Shown piece after piece: positions 52,882 to 61,696 of a stretch of 64,000 nucleotides of DNA. Position numbers and translations under genes: made by a program. Source of the DNA: Promethearchaeota archaeon. GTDB lineage: Archaea > Asgardarchaeota > Lokiarchaeia > Sigyniarchaeales > SOKP01. Numbering within the stretch: the first letter of the stretch is position 1; each line of letters opens with the position of its first letter. The stretch covers positions 1-64,000 of the forward strand of contig JAHPZE010000022.1 in NCBI GenBank assembly GCA_019058365.1. The letters are read 5' to 3'. A model generated the notes under the pieces. It saw only the letters and a program-made list of their open reading frames with translations. It made no database searches and had not been told where the DNA came from.

Positions 52882-52890
52882 TTTTTTTTT
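52882..52890 (+). terminator. T9 terminator after glmM
   Basis: Nine T residues start one base after the glmM stop, in the 26-base gap before the converging SIS-domain gene. Confidence 0.5.
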
Positions 52891-52906
52891 AATATTAATC
52901 TTCTTG

Positions 52907-54019
52907 TTAAATTCCCATTACTTTTGATAAAAATTTTGGTGTATCGCAATTTATACCATATACTCGAGATATTTCTAAAGTTAATAATTGGATTGCTAAA
53001 ATCATTAAGATAGGTTGTAAATCTGAAACTGTGTTTGGAACTTCAATTCCATAAGATATTGGCTCTGGAGTATTTTCATTATCAATAAATTCATATATTC
53101 CTAAGATAAAAGCTTGTCTTTCTTTTAAACGTTTTAGGAGGTTGAGCAAATTTTGTTTTCTTTGATCATTTTCATACGGTATTATAGCTAAAATGCCAGT
53201 ATTTGAATCCGCGAGAGTTATGGGACCATGGGGAAACTCTGCGGTAGAATACGCTTGTCCGAATATTCTAGCTCCTTCTTTTAATTTTAACGCAGCTTCC
53301 ATTGCTGTAGCATATTCGGGACCACTACCAAGAATAAAGCAATAATTAATTTTTTTGAAATATATAGAATAACTCTTTATTTTATCATGGAGTAAGGGTA
53401 GTATTGAATAAATTCTATCCGGAATTCTTACTAGCTCAACCCAAATTTCATTATATTCTTCATTTATAATCGTCTTGTTCTCTATCGCGATCTCAAGCGA
53501 AAGCATAGCTAATATAGCTAAACTTGCTACGTATGTTTTAGTAGCTAATACAGATTGTTCTTCTTTACACTTTAACCCAAGATTGAAATCACATAATTTT
53601 GCCAGATCCGAATGTAAATTATTAGTTATACCAATTGTTAAGCAACCATTTTTTTTTGAGATCTGTATTGAATTAATAGTATCCTTTGTTGCTCCACTTT
53701 GAGAAATAGCTATAACACAATCTTCTCTTTTTAGTATTGGTTTAATCAAATACAAGAATTCCATTGAAAATTCTGTAAAAGTAGGAATTTTAGTTAGTCT
53801 ATTAAACATATACGACATTGCATATCCAGCATGATAAGAACTACCCGCTCCAATAAGATAAATATGATGTGTTTTTCTTTTAATAATTTCTATAGCTACT
53901 TTAGAAATTAAATCCTTCTGTTGGAGAACTCTCTTTAGGCACTGAGGGATTTCAAATATTTCACTTTGAGTATATTTTCCTAAATTTTCATTATTTATTT
54001 TAGATTTCTCTTGGTTCAT
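52907..54019 (-). CDS. Two-SIS-domain protein, GlcN6P deaminase/isomerase-like (NagB-II/GlmD type)
   Basis: 370 residues with no glutaminase domain, corresponding to the isomerase half of GlmS. An IFEIPQCL segment (21-28) matches the family's conserved entry motif; first SIS has GAGSSYHAGY (57-66) and SQSGATKDT (106-114); the second has GSGPEYATAMEAALKLKEGA, AEFPHGPITL and a C-terminal NCDTPKFLSKVMG, equivalent to the GlmS tail. Known archaeal relatives deaminate glucosamine-6-phosphate to fructose-6-phosphate, the reverse of GlmS; other relatives act on sulfo-, fructosamine or GalNAc phosphates. It is divergent from glmS across 114 bases and convergent with glmM, so a role in balancing hexosamine flux is likely. 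A GGTG element lies about 12 bases before the ATG. Confidence 0.8.
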   Translation of the reverse strand: MNQEKSKINNENLGKYTQSEIFEIPQCLKRVLQQKDLISKVAIEIIKRKTHHIYLIGAGSSYHAGYAMSYMFNRLTKIPTFTEFSMEFLYLIKPILKREDCVIAISQSGATKDTINSIQISKKNGCLTIGITNNLHSDLAKLCDFNLGLKCKEEQSVLATKTYVASLAILAMLSLEIAIENKTIINEEYNEIWVELVRIPDRIYSILPLLHDKIKSYSIYFKKINYCFILGSGPEYATAMEAALKLKEGARIFGQAYSTAEFPHGPITLADSNTGILAIIPYENDQRKQNLLNLLKRLKERQAFILGIYEFIDNENTPEPISYGIEVPNTVSDLQPILMILAIQLLTLEISRVYGINCDTPKFLSKVMGI

Positions 54020-54133
54020 TTAAAATTAACACCTTATATTATATTATATTAACAATATTATCCTAAATTCAATAATCTTAAAATACTTTTTAAAATATCT
54101 TTATCATGATAACACAGAATTTAAAACGGTAAA
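54020..54133. promoter_or_regulatory. Shared divergent promoter region of the SIS gene and glmS
   Basis: 114 bases between two outward start codons. For glmS a TTTTTAAAATAT box (54087-54098) is centred about 41 bases before the ATG. For the SIS gene TATA-rich repeats (TATATTATATTATATTAA, 54034-54051) lie immediately upstream. One regulator could control both the forward and reverse enzyme here. Confidence 0.4.
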
Positions 54134-55990
54134 ATGTGTGGTATATTTGGAATAGTCTCAAATCAAAAAAGTATTAATATTGGTAAAATAGCTTTAGAAA
54201 GTATTAGACGTTTAGAGTATCGTGGTTATGATTCATGCGGGATTCTCTCTCAATATAATTCAAAACTGTTTGTGAAGAAGGACGCGGGAAAAATTGATGA
54301 TATTCATAAAAAATTAAAGCTAGATGAGTTTCCAAATGGTTCTAAGCTAGCATTAGCTCACACTCGATGGGCGACTCATGGGTCTCCGACAAAAATAAAT
54401 AGTCATCCTCATTTGGATTGCGAGGATAAAATAGCAGTTATTCATAACGGAATTATTGAAAATTTTATTGAACTTAAAAAAGAATTGTTATCTAAAGGTC
54501 ATTTTTTTAAATCAGAAACTGATACGGAAATTATACCTCATTTAATTGAGGAAAACATGAAAACTAATAAAAATTTAAAAGAAGCAGTGGCAAATGCCAT
54601 AAAAAAGTGTAAAGGTGCATATGGGTTAGCAATTTGCCATGCGGATTACCCAGATACCATAATTGTTGTTCGAAGGGAATCACCCCTCATAGTTGGAATA
54701 GAAGAAGGAAAAACAACTTATTGTGCTTCGGATATTCCCGCATTTCTTCCATATACACGCAATTGCTACATTCTAGAAGATAATGAGATGGCAATTCTGA
54801 AAGCTGGGACAGCAGAATTTTATGATATTAATGATTGTGATAATCCTAAACAAAAAGAAATTCAGCTCATTAAATGGAGTATTGATGCTGCAGAAAAGGG
54901 GGGTTATGAGCATTTCATGCTAAAAGAAATCTATGAAGAACCCTCTGCTTTAAGAAGAACATTAAAAATCCCTAATGATTCTTTAAATAAGTTTGCCGAA
55001 ATCATATTATCAGCAGAAAGAATATATATTACTGCTGCTGGAACATCATTTTATGCAGCTCTAGCTGGAAAGTTTATAATTACTAAGTTTTTGGGAAAAT
55101 ATATTGAGGCTATAGAATGTTCTGAATTTAAAACACAGTTAATAAATTCATTAGAAGAAAATTCAATAATTATTGCAATATCTCAATCTGGAGAAACTAT
55201 CGATTTAATTGAAGCAGTTCGATGGGCAAAAGAATATCGACCAAGTGCAAAAATTATCTCAATAACAAATATAGTAGGATCTACTCTTACTAGACATTCT
55301 GATAATATAATAATAACACAAGCAGGTCCCGAAATTGGTGTTGCAGCAACAAAAACATATGTTACTCAAGTATTAACTTTTGCTTTAATTGCACTGGAGA
55401 TTGCAAAGTTAACTAAAAATGAATCACAAGAAGAAATCCAGAAATATTATAATGCACTGTATTCTACACCTGAAATTATTGAAAAATTCTTTGAAAAAAA
55501 TGTTGAATTGATTAAATACATTGTAAGAAACTTAGAAAAAAACTTAAATTTTTTCTTTCTTGCACGTGGAATATCAATCGCAACTGCTAAAGAAGGGGGT
55601 TTAAAGTTAAAGGAAGTTGCTTGCAGATTTGTAGAGGGATATTCAGCCGCACATGCGAAACATGGGCCAATATCATTAATAAGAGAAGGATACCCAATTA
55701 TATTCATTGCACCTCCTGATGAGACTTATGAACGATTGATTGGAAATTTAATGGAATTCAAGTCGAGAGGTGGTACAATTATCTCATTAGTAGTAGAAGA
55801 TGATGATAAAATTACTAATTTAAGTGATACAACAATTCGAATTCCACAACCGGGAGATAAATATCATAACCTGTTTAGTCCAATAACCTTTATTCCCGCT
55901 CTTCAGCTTTTAGCATATTATGCTGCATTAGAACATAATCTTGATCCTGATAAACCGCTAAATCTAGCTAAAACAGTTACAGTTCATTAA
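54134..55990 (+). CDS. glmS: Glutamine-fructose-6-phosphate aminotransferase (isomerizing)
   Basis: 618 residues, typical for GlmS. It makes glucosamine-6-phosphate from fructose-6-phosphate and glutamine, the first step of the hexosamine pathway. The class II glutaminase domain begins MCGIFGIV, with Cys2 as the nucleophile, which fixes the start; HTRWATHG, HNGIIEN and SETDTE are the usual glutamine-site motifs. SIS one has GTSFYAAL and SQSGETIDL (about 350), GVAATKTYVTQ (about 402); SIS two has ARGISIATAKEGGLKLKE and HAKHGPISLI. The C-terminus is LNLAKTVTVH, close to the conserved tail. It converges with the glmU-like gene with only three bases between stops. Confidence 0.96.
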   Translation: MCGIFGIVSNQKSINIGKIALESIRRLEYRGYDSCGILSQYNSKLFVKKDAGKIDDIHKKLKLDEFPNGSKLALAHTRWATHGSPTKINSHPHLDCEDKIAVIHNGIIENFIELKKELLSKGHFFKSETDTEIIPHLIEENMKTNKNLKEAVANAIKKCKGAYGLAICHADYPDTIIVVRRESPLIVGIEEGKTTYCASDIPAFLPYTRNCYILEDNEMAILKAGTAEFYDINDCDNPKQKEIQLIKWSIDAAEKGGYEHFMLKEIYEEPSALRRTLKIPNDSLNKFAEIILSAERIYITAAGTSFYAALAGKFIITKFLGKYIEAIECSEFKTQLINSLEENSIIIAISQSGETIDLIEAVRWAKEYRPSAKIISITNIVGSTLTRHSDNIIITQAGPEIGVAATKTYVTQVLTFALIALEIAKLTKNESQEEIQKYYNALYSTPEIIEKFFEKNVELIKYIVRNLEKNLNFFFLARGISIATAKEGGLKLKEVACRFVEGYSAAHAKHGPISLIREGYPIIFIAPPDETYERLIGNLMEFKSRGGTIISLVVEDDDKITNLSDTTIRIPQPGDKYHNLFSPITFIPALQLLAYYAALEHNLDPDKPLNLAKTVTVH

Positions 55991-55993
55991 TTT

Positions 55994-57289
55994 TTAATAA
56001 AAAGGGTTAATCTTCTTTTTAATACCTTTAAACGGATCATAATAATAGAGTGTATTGGGAGGTACATCTTCCACAACTAATGTATGTGCTCCTATTACAG
56101 AATTTTCATTTATTTTCTTACCACACATTATACTTGTATTAATACCTGTTTGAACATTAGGACCGATTATTGATCCTAATTTTCTACGACCCGAGTCTAT
56201 CTGTTCACCTTTTATAGATACCCATATGCTCTTATTATCAAAACGTAAATTTGAAACTTTTGAACCTGCACCTAAATTTACATTTTCACATATGACTGAA
56301 TCTCCAATATAATTAAAATGTGGAATATTTGAATCAGAAAATATAATTGAATTCTTGATTTCACTGATACCTATGTGGCAATTATCTCCGATAGAACTAT
56401 ATGGCCTTATAAAAGCATTTGGACCAATTAAAGTATTTTCTCCAATATAGCATGGTCCTTGAATATATGAACCAGATTTAATGGTGCTTCCTTCCCCGAT
56501 ATATACATTACCTGAAATTTGAACATTTGCTTCAATCTTGCCCAATATATTCTTCTCAATTTTATTTAATATATGTTTATTGGCATCTAATAATTGCCAA
56601 GGTAATCCTATATCACTCCAGAAATAATTTTTTATTTTATAACCTAAAATCTTACCTTCAAATAGGTTTATTAGGATTTCCATAGAATCTGTAAATTCAT
56701 ATTCCCCCCGAATTGATTTTTCAGTCTTTTCAATTGCTTTAAAAATAAAAGAATCGAATATGAAAACTCCTGCATTTGCTAGATTTCCTACATTCATCTC
56801 TGGTGTGGGTTTTTCGATAATTTTTTGAACGAAACCATTAGTATTTAACGAGACAATGCCAAATTCTTCGGGATTATTCACTTCCATTAACAAAATTATA
56901 CCTTCTACTTTATTATCTTTAAATTGTTGAATAATTTCTTGATAAACCTTAGGATCGATTAATAGATCACCATACATAAATAGTACAGGTTCATTGTTCG
57001 CGAAAGTTTTACCATATCCAAAAGCATGAGCTGTTCCCAATTGCTCCGTTTGTGTGATATATTCAATTTTTAAATTAAATTTCTTTTTTCCATCCCCAAA
57101 ATATTCTTTAATTAAATTTTCTTTATATCCAACAACAAGTAAAATCTCATTTATTCCTGATTTTTTTAATCCTAATATTATATGCTCTAATAATGGCTTT
57201 CCAGCAATTGGAATTAAAGTTTTTGGCCGTGTAGAAGTAATTGGTCTTAATCTTTTTCCTTCACCCGCGGCAATGATAATAGCTTTCAT
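55994..57289 (-). CDS. glmU: Bifunctional sugar-1-phosphate nucleotidylyltransferase / acyltransferase (GlmU-like)
   Basis: About 431 residues. The N-terminal Rossmann domain starts MKAIIIAAGEGKRLRPIT, the pyrophosphorylase signature, with Lys23 in RPKTLIP; MYGDLLID is the metal and substrate loop. From about residue 245 on, hexapeptide repeats form a left-handed beta-helix (ISGNVYIGEG, GPCYIGENTLIGPNAFI, NVNLGAGSKVSN), with HFNYIGD like the GlmU acetyl-transfer site. It probably acetylates glucosamine-1-phosphate and makes UDP-GlcNAc, as do archaeal homologues; dTTP/glucose-1-P activity is possible as a side reaction. An ATG three codons earlier (57298) exists, but the family begins at MKAI. 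It lies about 50 bases behind the GH13 gene on the same strand, so they may be co-transcribed. Confidence 0.85.
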   Translation of the reverse strand: MKAIIIAAGEGKRLRPITSTRPKTLIPIAGKPLLEHIILGLKKSGINEILLVVGYKENLIKEYFGDGKKKFNLKIEYITQTEQLGTAHAFGYGKTFANNEPVLFMYGDLLIDPKVYQEIIQQFKDNKVEGIILLMEVNNPEEFGIVSLNTNGFVQKIIEKPTPEMNVGNLANAGVFIFDSFIFKAIEKTEKSIRGEYEFTDSMEILINLFEGKILGYKIKNYFWSDIGLPWQLLDANKHILNKIEKNILGKIEANVQISGNVYIGEGSTIKSGSYIQGPCYIGENTLIGPNAFIRPYSSIGDNCHIGISEIKNSIIFSDSNIPHFNYIGDSVICENVNLGAGSKVSNLRFDNKSIWVSIKGEQIDSGRRKLGSIIGPNVQTGINTSIMCGKKINENSVIGAHTLVVEDVPPNTLYYYDPFKGIKKKINPFY

Positions 57290-57344
57290 ATAAAGCATTA
57301 GGTTATTATTCTATTAAAAATTTCTTACAAATTTAAAAAAATAT

Positions 57345-58835
57345 CTAATCATTTTTCTTAATGTTAAAAATATAACCGTTCCATGCATTTAGTTCTATAT
57401 ACAATCCATACTTATACAAATCTTTTCCATTATAACTATAGGATTTCTGAGAAAGTAAATCTGTGAAAGTCCATTCATGTGTATCAAAATGGAAGGGTTT
57501 TATTCTTACATGAGCTTTTGAGGGAATTGGACTATAATTAACCACAATAAGTCTATAATTATTATTTATCCACCATAAATATGAAAGAATGTTCGAAAAT
57601 GAAGTATCACTAGAATTGAATGGTTCTATTTCACAAAGCGCCCAACTAGCACTCCCAAATTCTCGTCCTGGTATTGATTTTAATAAATTTTTATAGAAAT
57701 CAATGAGTAATTTGTTGTCTTCTTCAAATGGGTTTCTTCCTAATTGAACTGGTATTTTGATTTTATGACCTCGAGTTTGACCCTCATAAATTAACCTCGC
57801 ACCGGGTAAAGTTAGTGCTATAAACGCTGCTGCTTGTGATTTTTCTACTCCAAACTTTTCTACGGCTCTTAATTCATCATGATTCTCAATAAATCTTACA
57901 AGCTTGCTTTGATAAGACCAATCCGCTTTTAGATGGTCTCTAATTGGACTTGCATTCCCATAGGCTAATCTTTCATATAACCTTTTATCATAGCAGAAAT
58001 CAAAACCCTGCTGTTGAAGCTCCCATTCCATATCCCAATATACTTCTGCTATAAATAAAAAATTTGGATATATTTCTTTGACAGCTGATATTATTTCTTC
58101 CCAGAATTCTTTATCAGGAATAGATCCTGCTTTTTCACCCCAAGTTCTATTAAAAACTTTATTAGTCATCAACATTGCCATATCACAACGAACTCCATCA
58201 CAGATTTCAGCAATAGCTAAAAGAGTCTTGATAGCTTTTTCACGAGCTTTAGGTGAAAAAGCATTAATCTGAATCACATCAGTCCATGGAGGAAAGTTAG
58301 GATCTCGACCGTAAGCATAAATAGATTCGTCAATAGAAAAGTAATCATAAGGATGAGCCATTAAATCATCCAAAGTCCCTTCAATAAATAAATCTGATTC
58401 AAATGTCCATAAAGAATCGACTGAGACGTGGTTAGGAACGTAATCTAATATTAATCGAACATCTCTCTCAGCTAATCTTTTTCTGATATTTTTTAAACCA
58501 TCAATGCCTCCAATATGGTTGTCTACATGATAGTAATACACGGCATATGGGGATCCTACAACGTCTTCATCCTTAAAATCATATAATGCTTTATGGTATT
58601 CACTTTGTAATCCAGGATGCTCAAGGGCAATTTTTTTACTTGCAGGACTTCTTTCCCACACTCCCATAAACCACACAGCATCAAAAAATCTTATCTCTCC
58701 ATTAAGAATTTTATCAGGAATACTGTTCAAAGTAATAGGGTTATTGAAAGATTCAGATAATGTATTAAGCCAAGGCCATGTATTGATCTCATAGATTTTA
58801 GGATTTTTAGGCCATTCCTTATTTCCAAATGACAT
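57345..58835 (-). CDS. GH13 alpha-amylase-family glycosidase
   Basis: 496 residues. All four GH13 regions are present: DYVPNH (131-136), GVRCDMAML (214-222) with nucleophile Asp218, AEVYW (263-267) with acid/base Glu264, and FIENHD (315-320) with Asp320. The C-terminal ~90 residues look like the usual beta domain (LSYLWWINNNYRLIVVNYSP). No signal peptide or membrane helix, so it should be cytoplasmic. The N-terminus (EINTWPWL) is short, lacking a separate N-domain. Such enzymes act on alpha-glucans, maltodextrins, trehalose or related sugars; the sequence does not tell which. It is upstream of the GlmU-like gene on the same strand, possibly supplying hexose for nucleotide sugar synthesis. Confidence 0.85.
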   Translation of the reverse strand: MSFGNKEWPKNPKIYEINTWPWLNTLSESFNNPITLNSIPDKILNGEIRFFDAVWFMGVWERSPASKKIALEHPGLQSEYHKALYDFKDEDVVGSPYAVYYYHVDNHIGGIDGLKNIRKRLAERDVRLILDYVPNHVSVDSLWTFESDLFIEGTLDDLMAHPYDYFSIDESIYAYGRDPNFPPWTDVIQINAFSPKAREKAIKTLLAIAEICDGVRCDMAMLMTNKVFNRTWGEKAGSIPDKEFWEEIISAVKEIYPNFLFIAEVYWDMEWELQQQGFDFCYDKRLYERLAYGNASPIRDHLKADWSYQSKLVRFIENHDELRAVEKFGVEKSQAAAFIALTLPGARLIYEGQTRGHKIKIPVQLGRNPFEEDNKLLIDFYKNLLKSIPGREFGSASWALCEIEPFNSSDTSFSNILSYLWWINNNYRLIVVNYSPIPSKAHVRIKPFHFDTHEWTFTDLLSQKSYSYNGKDLYKYGLYIELNAWNGYIFNIKKND

Positions 58836-59145
58836 TATTATACCAAATTTTCAATTTTATAATTGAAATGATAAATTAAATTTGGATTTCTTTGCTTATA
58901 AAATAAATACCTTTTAAAATATCTCATTAGACCCTCGATTTATTCAACCTTAATAATTACTCACTTAGAAATATATGCATGGTATTAGCTTAGGCAAAAA
59001 AAAGGGAAGATAATAAGTTTGTAGGTGTTTTAAATACTTAATAGAAGAGATTGCTTTCTTATCAAGCTTTTTAAGATAGAATAGCATAAATATAAATTAG
59101 TAAAGAATTATAATTATTATTAGAAAAAACATAATGTGAATATTA
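58836..59145. other. Divergent intergenic region
   Basis: 310 bases between the GH13 start and the coiled-coil gene start. TTTAAATA at 59029-59036 is a good TATA candidate for the plus gene, which would give a leader of about 80-90 bases. No ORF or RNA gene is recognised. Confidence 0.4.
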
Positions 59146-59721
59146 ATGAGTGAAGAGAAAGAAGCGTTACGTAAATTAATTATGCTAATTTCAGACTTAA
59201 GAGCTAAGGATGAAGAACGTTATGAAGCTCATGTTAATTTTATGAACGAAACAATCAAAATGATTAGTGCAATTGAATCTCAGATGAATAAACATTGGAG
59301 TACTGTATTAGATTCTTTAAAAGAATTAAATGACAGCATAAGCGCCAATTTAGATTCATTATTAACAGGAATTAATCCTAAGGGATTACGAGAAACATCA
59401 AAATCGCTAAAAGAAATAATGGATACAATGAATAAAAGTGTGCAATCTATGAATCTGGAGAAAGTATTAAGCGAATTAAAAGTTTTAAAAGCGGGAGGCA
59501 TTACTTATGTACCAGCAGCACCAGTAGCAGTGGGGCAACAACCAGAATCAATATCAGCTGGTATTAATTTAAAACCAACCGGTTTAAAGACTCCTGTAGG
59601 AGCTGCTGCGAAAGCATCAAGTGGAGAACCAGAATGGGTAGATCCCCATGAAAAAGCAAAAAAGGAGAAAGAAGAAGAAGATCAACATTTACTTAAACCA
59701 TCTGACTTTTTTGGTATGTAA
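59146..59721 (+). CDS. Coiled-coil protein with conserved-looking acidic tail, unknown function
   Basis: 191 residues. Residues 1-~113 are almost wholly helical with heptad-like hydrophobic spacing, including EALRKLIMLISDLRAKDEER and ETSKSLKEIMDTMNKSVQSM. A Pro/Ala/Gly-rich linker (~118-157) is followed by a charged segment (EWVDPHEKAKKEKEEEDQ) and the final LLKPSDFFGM. A short hydrophobic peptide at the extreme C-terminus behind a flexible linker looks like a docking motif. I think similar short proteins occur in other Lokiarchaeia, but cannot name a family. No signal peptide or membrane helix. It converges on the HgdB-like gene with an 11-base gap. Confidence 0.75.
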   Translation: MSEEKEALRKLIMLISDLRAKDEERYEAHVNFMNETIKMISAIESQMNKHWSTVLDSLKELNDSISANLDSLLTGINPKGLRETSKSLKEIMDTMNKSVQSMNLEKVLSELKVLKAGGITYVPAAPVAVGQQPESISAGINLKPTGLKTPVGAAAKASSGEPEWVDPHEKAKKEKEEEDQHLLKPSDFFGM

Positions 59722-59732
59722 AATTTCTTAAT

Positions 59733-61088
59733 TTATCCAAATAATTCCATAAAGGGTACTAATTTAGATTTTACCGTTTCAATATTATCTCCTATTTTCT
59801 TAAAATTGATTCCAATTGATGGGATTTTAAGTTCAGTTCTAATTTTATTTTTCAATAAATCATAACAACTAAAATTTATATTACAGTCAGCTAGTTGGTT
59901 AATAATCAGACCATCCACTTTTACTTTTTTTACATACTTTAGATAAGAATTGGTTAATGTCACACATTCATCTAAGCATGATAATCCTTTTTTTGAGGAA
60001 TTCAAAAGGAAACGGGCATATTCTTCAATTGGATTAGAATCTTTCGAAACGGGAATTTCTTCTAATAATCCTAGTATATCCCAATCTGAATAAACAACTT
60101 TCCCTCCTAATTCATAAATGATTTCTTGAGTTGCTGGTTCCCAACCATTAAATATCGGAGTCAATAATATTCTCGGCCGATTAGAAACATCCATCCCAAC
60201 ACCTCTTTTTATACGTTCTCTCATTTCATTTACCAATTGGCTAATATTTTCTAAATATCTCTGTGGATTGGAATTGTAATCTTGGAATGATATTGTTAAT
60301 AACGCCAAGATTTCTGCAAATGTAGCAGGATTGCATGGATAGAAATCTGAGGTGCTTATATCATATAAAATTGTTTTATAATATCTTTTAACTTGATTTC
60401 CAATACGAAATTGTTTTTTCAAACTATTATCGGTAACAATATTACCTGTATTATGTTCTAATTCTTTAATCGCATTTTGTAGGTTGTCAATCATAATTTC
60501 TAAGGCATTAACCTCATTTTGTTTATCAACAGGAGGAATATCTACCCATATTTGGTTTGGAATTATTGCTCTTAGTGATTTCAGATAATCATTATATTTT
60601 TTACATCTTATTGTAAAATTTAAACTACAATCACAATTATTAGATTCTGATATATGCATTCCATAAAGAGATTTAACACCGAAACAAAAATTTGGCGACA
60701 CATTCTTTTGAATAGCTAAATCGTACAATAAATTATATCTTGCATTAATATTGCTAATAACGTCATTTAAAACATTATCTACAATTTTTAAAAAATCTAT
60801 TTGTCGCGCTATTCCTAATAATTTAGTAGTAAGATCCCAACCAAATAAACTTGTAGCTGAGTTTAAAGCAAGTAAATATAAATTAAGTTTAAATTTTTCC
60901 ATACGAATAGGAAATACAGGAATAGAATCTGCGGCAAATACTAAATCAGGAAAACCAGAGGCTATAGAAACTAAGGTTTTTCGTTCTTTTGATTTCTTTT
61001 TTTGTAAATAATCTCTACCAGTTAAAAAATTGTAAGCAATTTTTAGAACAGATGTAAAGTTTACGACATCATCAGCATATATACTCAT
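59733..61088 (-). CDS. 2-hydroxyacyl-CoA dehydratase D-component (HgdB/BcrB) family protein
   Basis: 451 residues. The family carries a [4Fe-4S] cluster held by three Cys and performs ATP-driven electron transfer for dehydration of 2-hydroxyacyl-CoA or for benzoyl-CoA reduction. Candidate ligands are Cys135, one of Cys152/154, and Cys402 or Cys408 (ADCNINFSCYD), spaced as in the family. The PCNPATFAEILAL and RILLTPIFNGWEPATQEII segments fit its central and second Rossmann-like domains. Usually two such subunits sit together with an HgdC-type ATPase activator; here it stands alone. Stand-alone members exist in archaea with unknown roles, some perhaps in double-cubane cluster reduction, so I do not assign a substrate. 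It is divergent from the DUF2061 gene. Confidence 0.7.
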   Translation of the reverse strand: MSIYADDVVNFTSVLKIAYNFLTGRDYLQKKKSKERKTLVSIASGFPDLVFAADSIPVFPIRMEKFKLNLYLLALNSATSLFGWDLTTKLLGIARQIDFLKIVDNVLNDVISNINARYNLLYDLAIQKNVSPNFCFGVKSLYGMHISESNNCDCSLNFTIRCKKYNDYLKSLRAIIPNQIWVDIPPVDKQNEVNALEIMIDNLQNAIKELEHNTGNIVTDNSLKKQFRIGNQVKRYYKTILYDISTSDFYPCNPATFAEILALLTISFQDYNSNPQRYLENISQLVNEMRERIKRGVGMDVSNRPRILLTPIFNGWEPATQEIIYELGGKVVYSDWDILGLLEEIPVSKDSNPIEEYARFLLNSSKKGLSCLDECVTLTNSYLKYVKKVKVDGLIINQLADCNINFSCYDLLKNKIRTELKIPSIGINFKKIGDNIETVKSKLVPFMELFG

Positions 61089-61186
61089 TTTATTATAACT
61101 CTTTTAAATTAAATGTGATCTTGATTTTTCAGAATCTACATTTTAAATTTAATCATAAGACTATTTTAAGATTTATGAGGTAATCC

Positions 61187-61194
61187 TTATAAAC
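61187..61194 (+). promoter_or_regulatory. TATA box giving a leaderless DUF2061 transcript
   Basis: TTATAAAC is centred about 27 bases before the ATG at 61217, so transcription should begin at or near the start codon. This agrees with the lack of a proper Shine-Dalgarno there. Confidence 0.45.
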
Positions 61195-61216
61195 TTAGAA
61201 TCATAAAAAAGTTGAT

Positions 61217-61696
61217 ATGAAATTAAAGAAAAAAAAAAAAAAGATAGAGTGGAAAGAAAGTGCTGTTAAAAGTGTAATTTATAGATCAATATCATTGGTT
61301 TTAGGAACTCTAACGGTATATTTAATTACAGGAAGCATTGCTATAGCTACTGGAGCCGCTCTTTTAACTGAAGCTGTTCAATCTGTGAATTATTTCGTAT
61401 ATGAATTAACATGGAGTAATATTTCTAGAAGAAAATTGGAGAAAAAAATAATTGACCGAATTAAACGAAGGGAAATTAACTTAAAATTAGATTTTTCTTC
61501 AATCAAAGAACTCGCTTATCAATTGTCTCAAATAGATACATTTGTTCCTAAATTATACATATCCACAAAAAGAATTTTTAATAATATGTTGGAAAATGAA
61601 GAATTAAAAGAAATTCATGATGATATCAAAACTTATAAAGAATCTTTTGAAGCAGCTCATTCAGGAAGAAAATTATTTTTTCCAAAAGAAAAATAA
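61217..61696 (+). CDS. DUF2061 membrane protein with C-terminal helical extension
   Basis: 159 residues. After a Lys-rich start (residues 2-9) comes a DUF2061 domain: SVIYRSISLVLGTLTVYLITGSIAIATGAAL contains one or two membrane segments (about 20-52), followed by VNYFVYELTWSN. DUF2061 is widespread in bacteria and archaea, function unknown. The remaining ~90 residues are charged and helical, longer than in most stand-alone DUF2061 proteins. An uninterrupted run of 14 A (61229-61242) within the Lys codons is prone to slippage. Start fixed by the leaderless-type TATA box. It is divergent from the HgdB-like gene with no sign of a shared function. Confidence 0.8.
   Translation: MKLKKKKKKIEWKESAVKSVIYRSISLVLGTLTVYLITGSIAIATGAALLTEAVQSVNYFVYELTWSNISRRKLEKKIIDRIKRREINLKLDFSSIKELAYQLSQIDTFVPKLYISTKRIFNNMLENEELKEIHDDIKTYKESFEAAHSGRKLFFPKEK

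Noticed and set aside
55447..55707. 86-codon minus-strand ORF within glmS
   Set aside because: Antisense shadow of the second SIS domain.
59280..59501. 73-codon minus-strand ORF in the coiled-coil gene
   Set aside because: Shadow frame produced by the heptad codon pattern.
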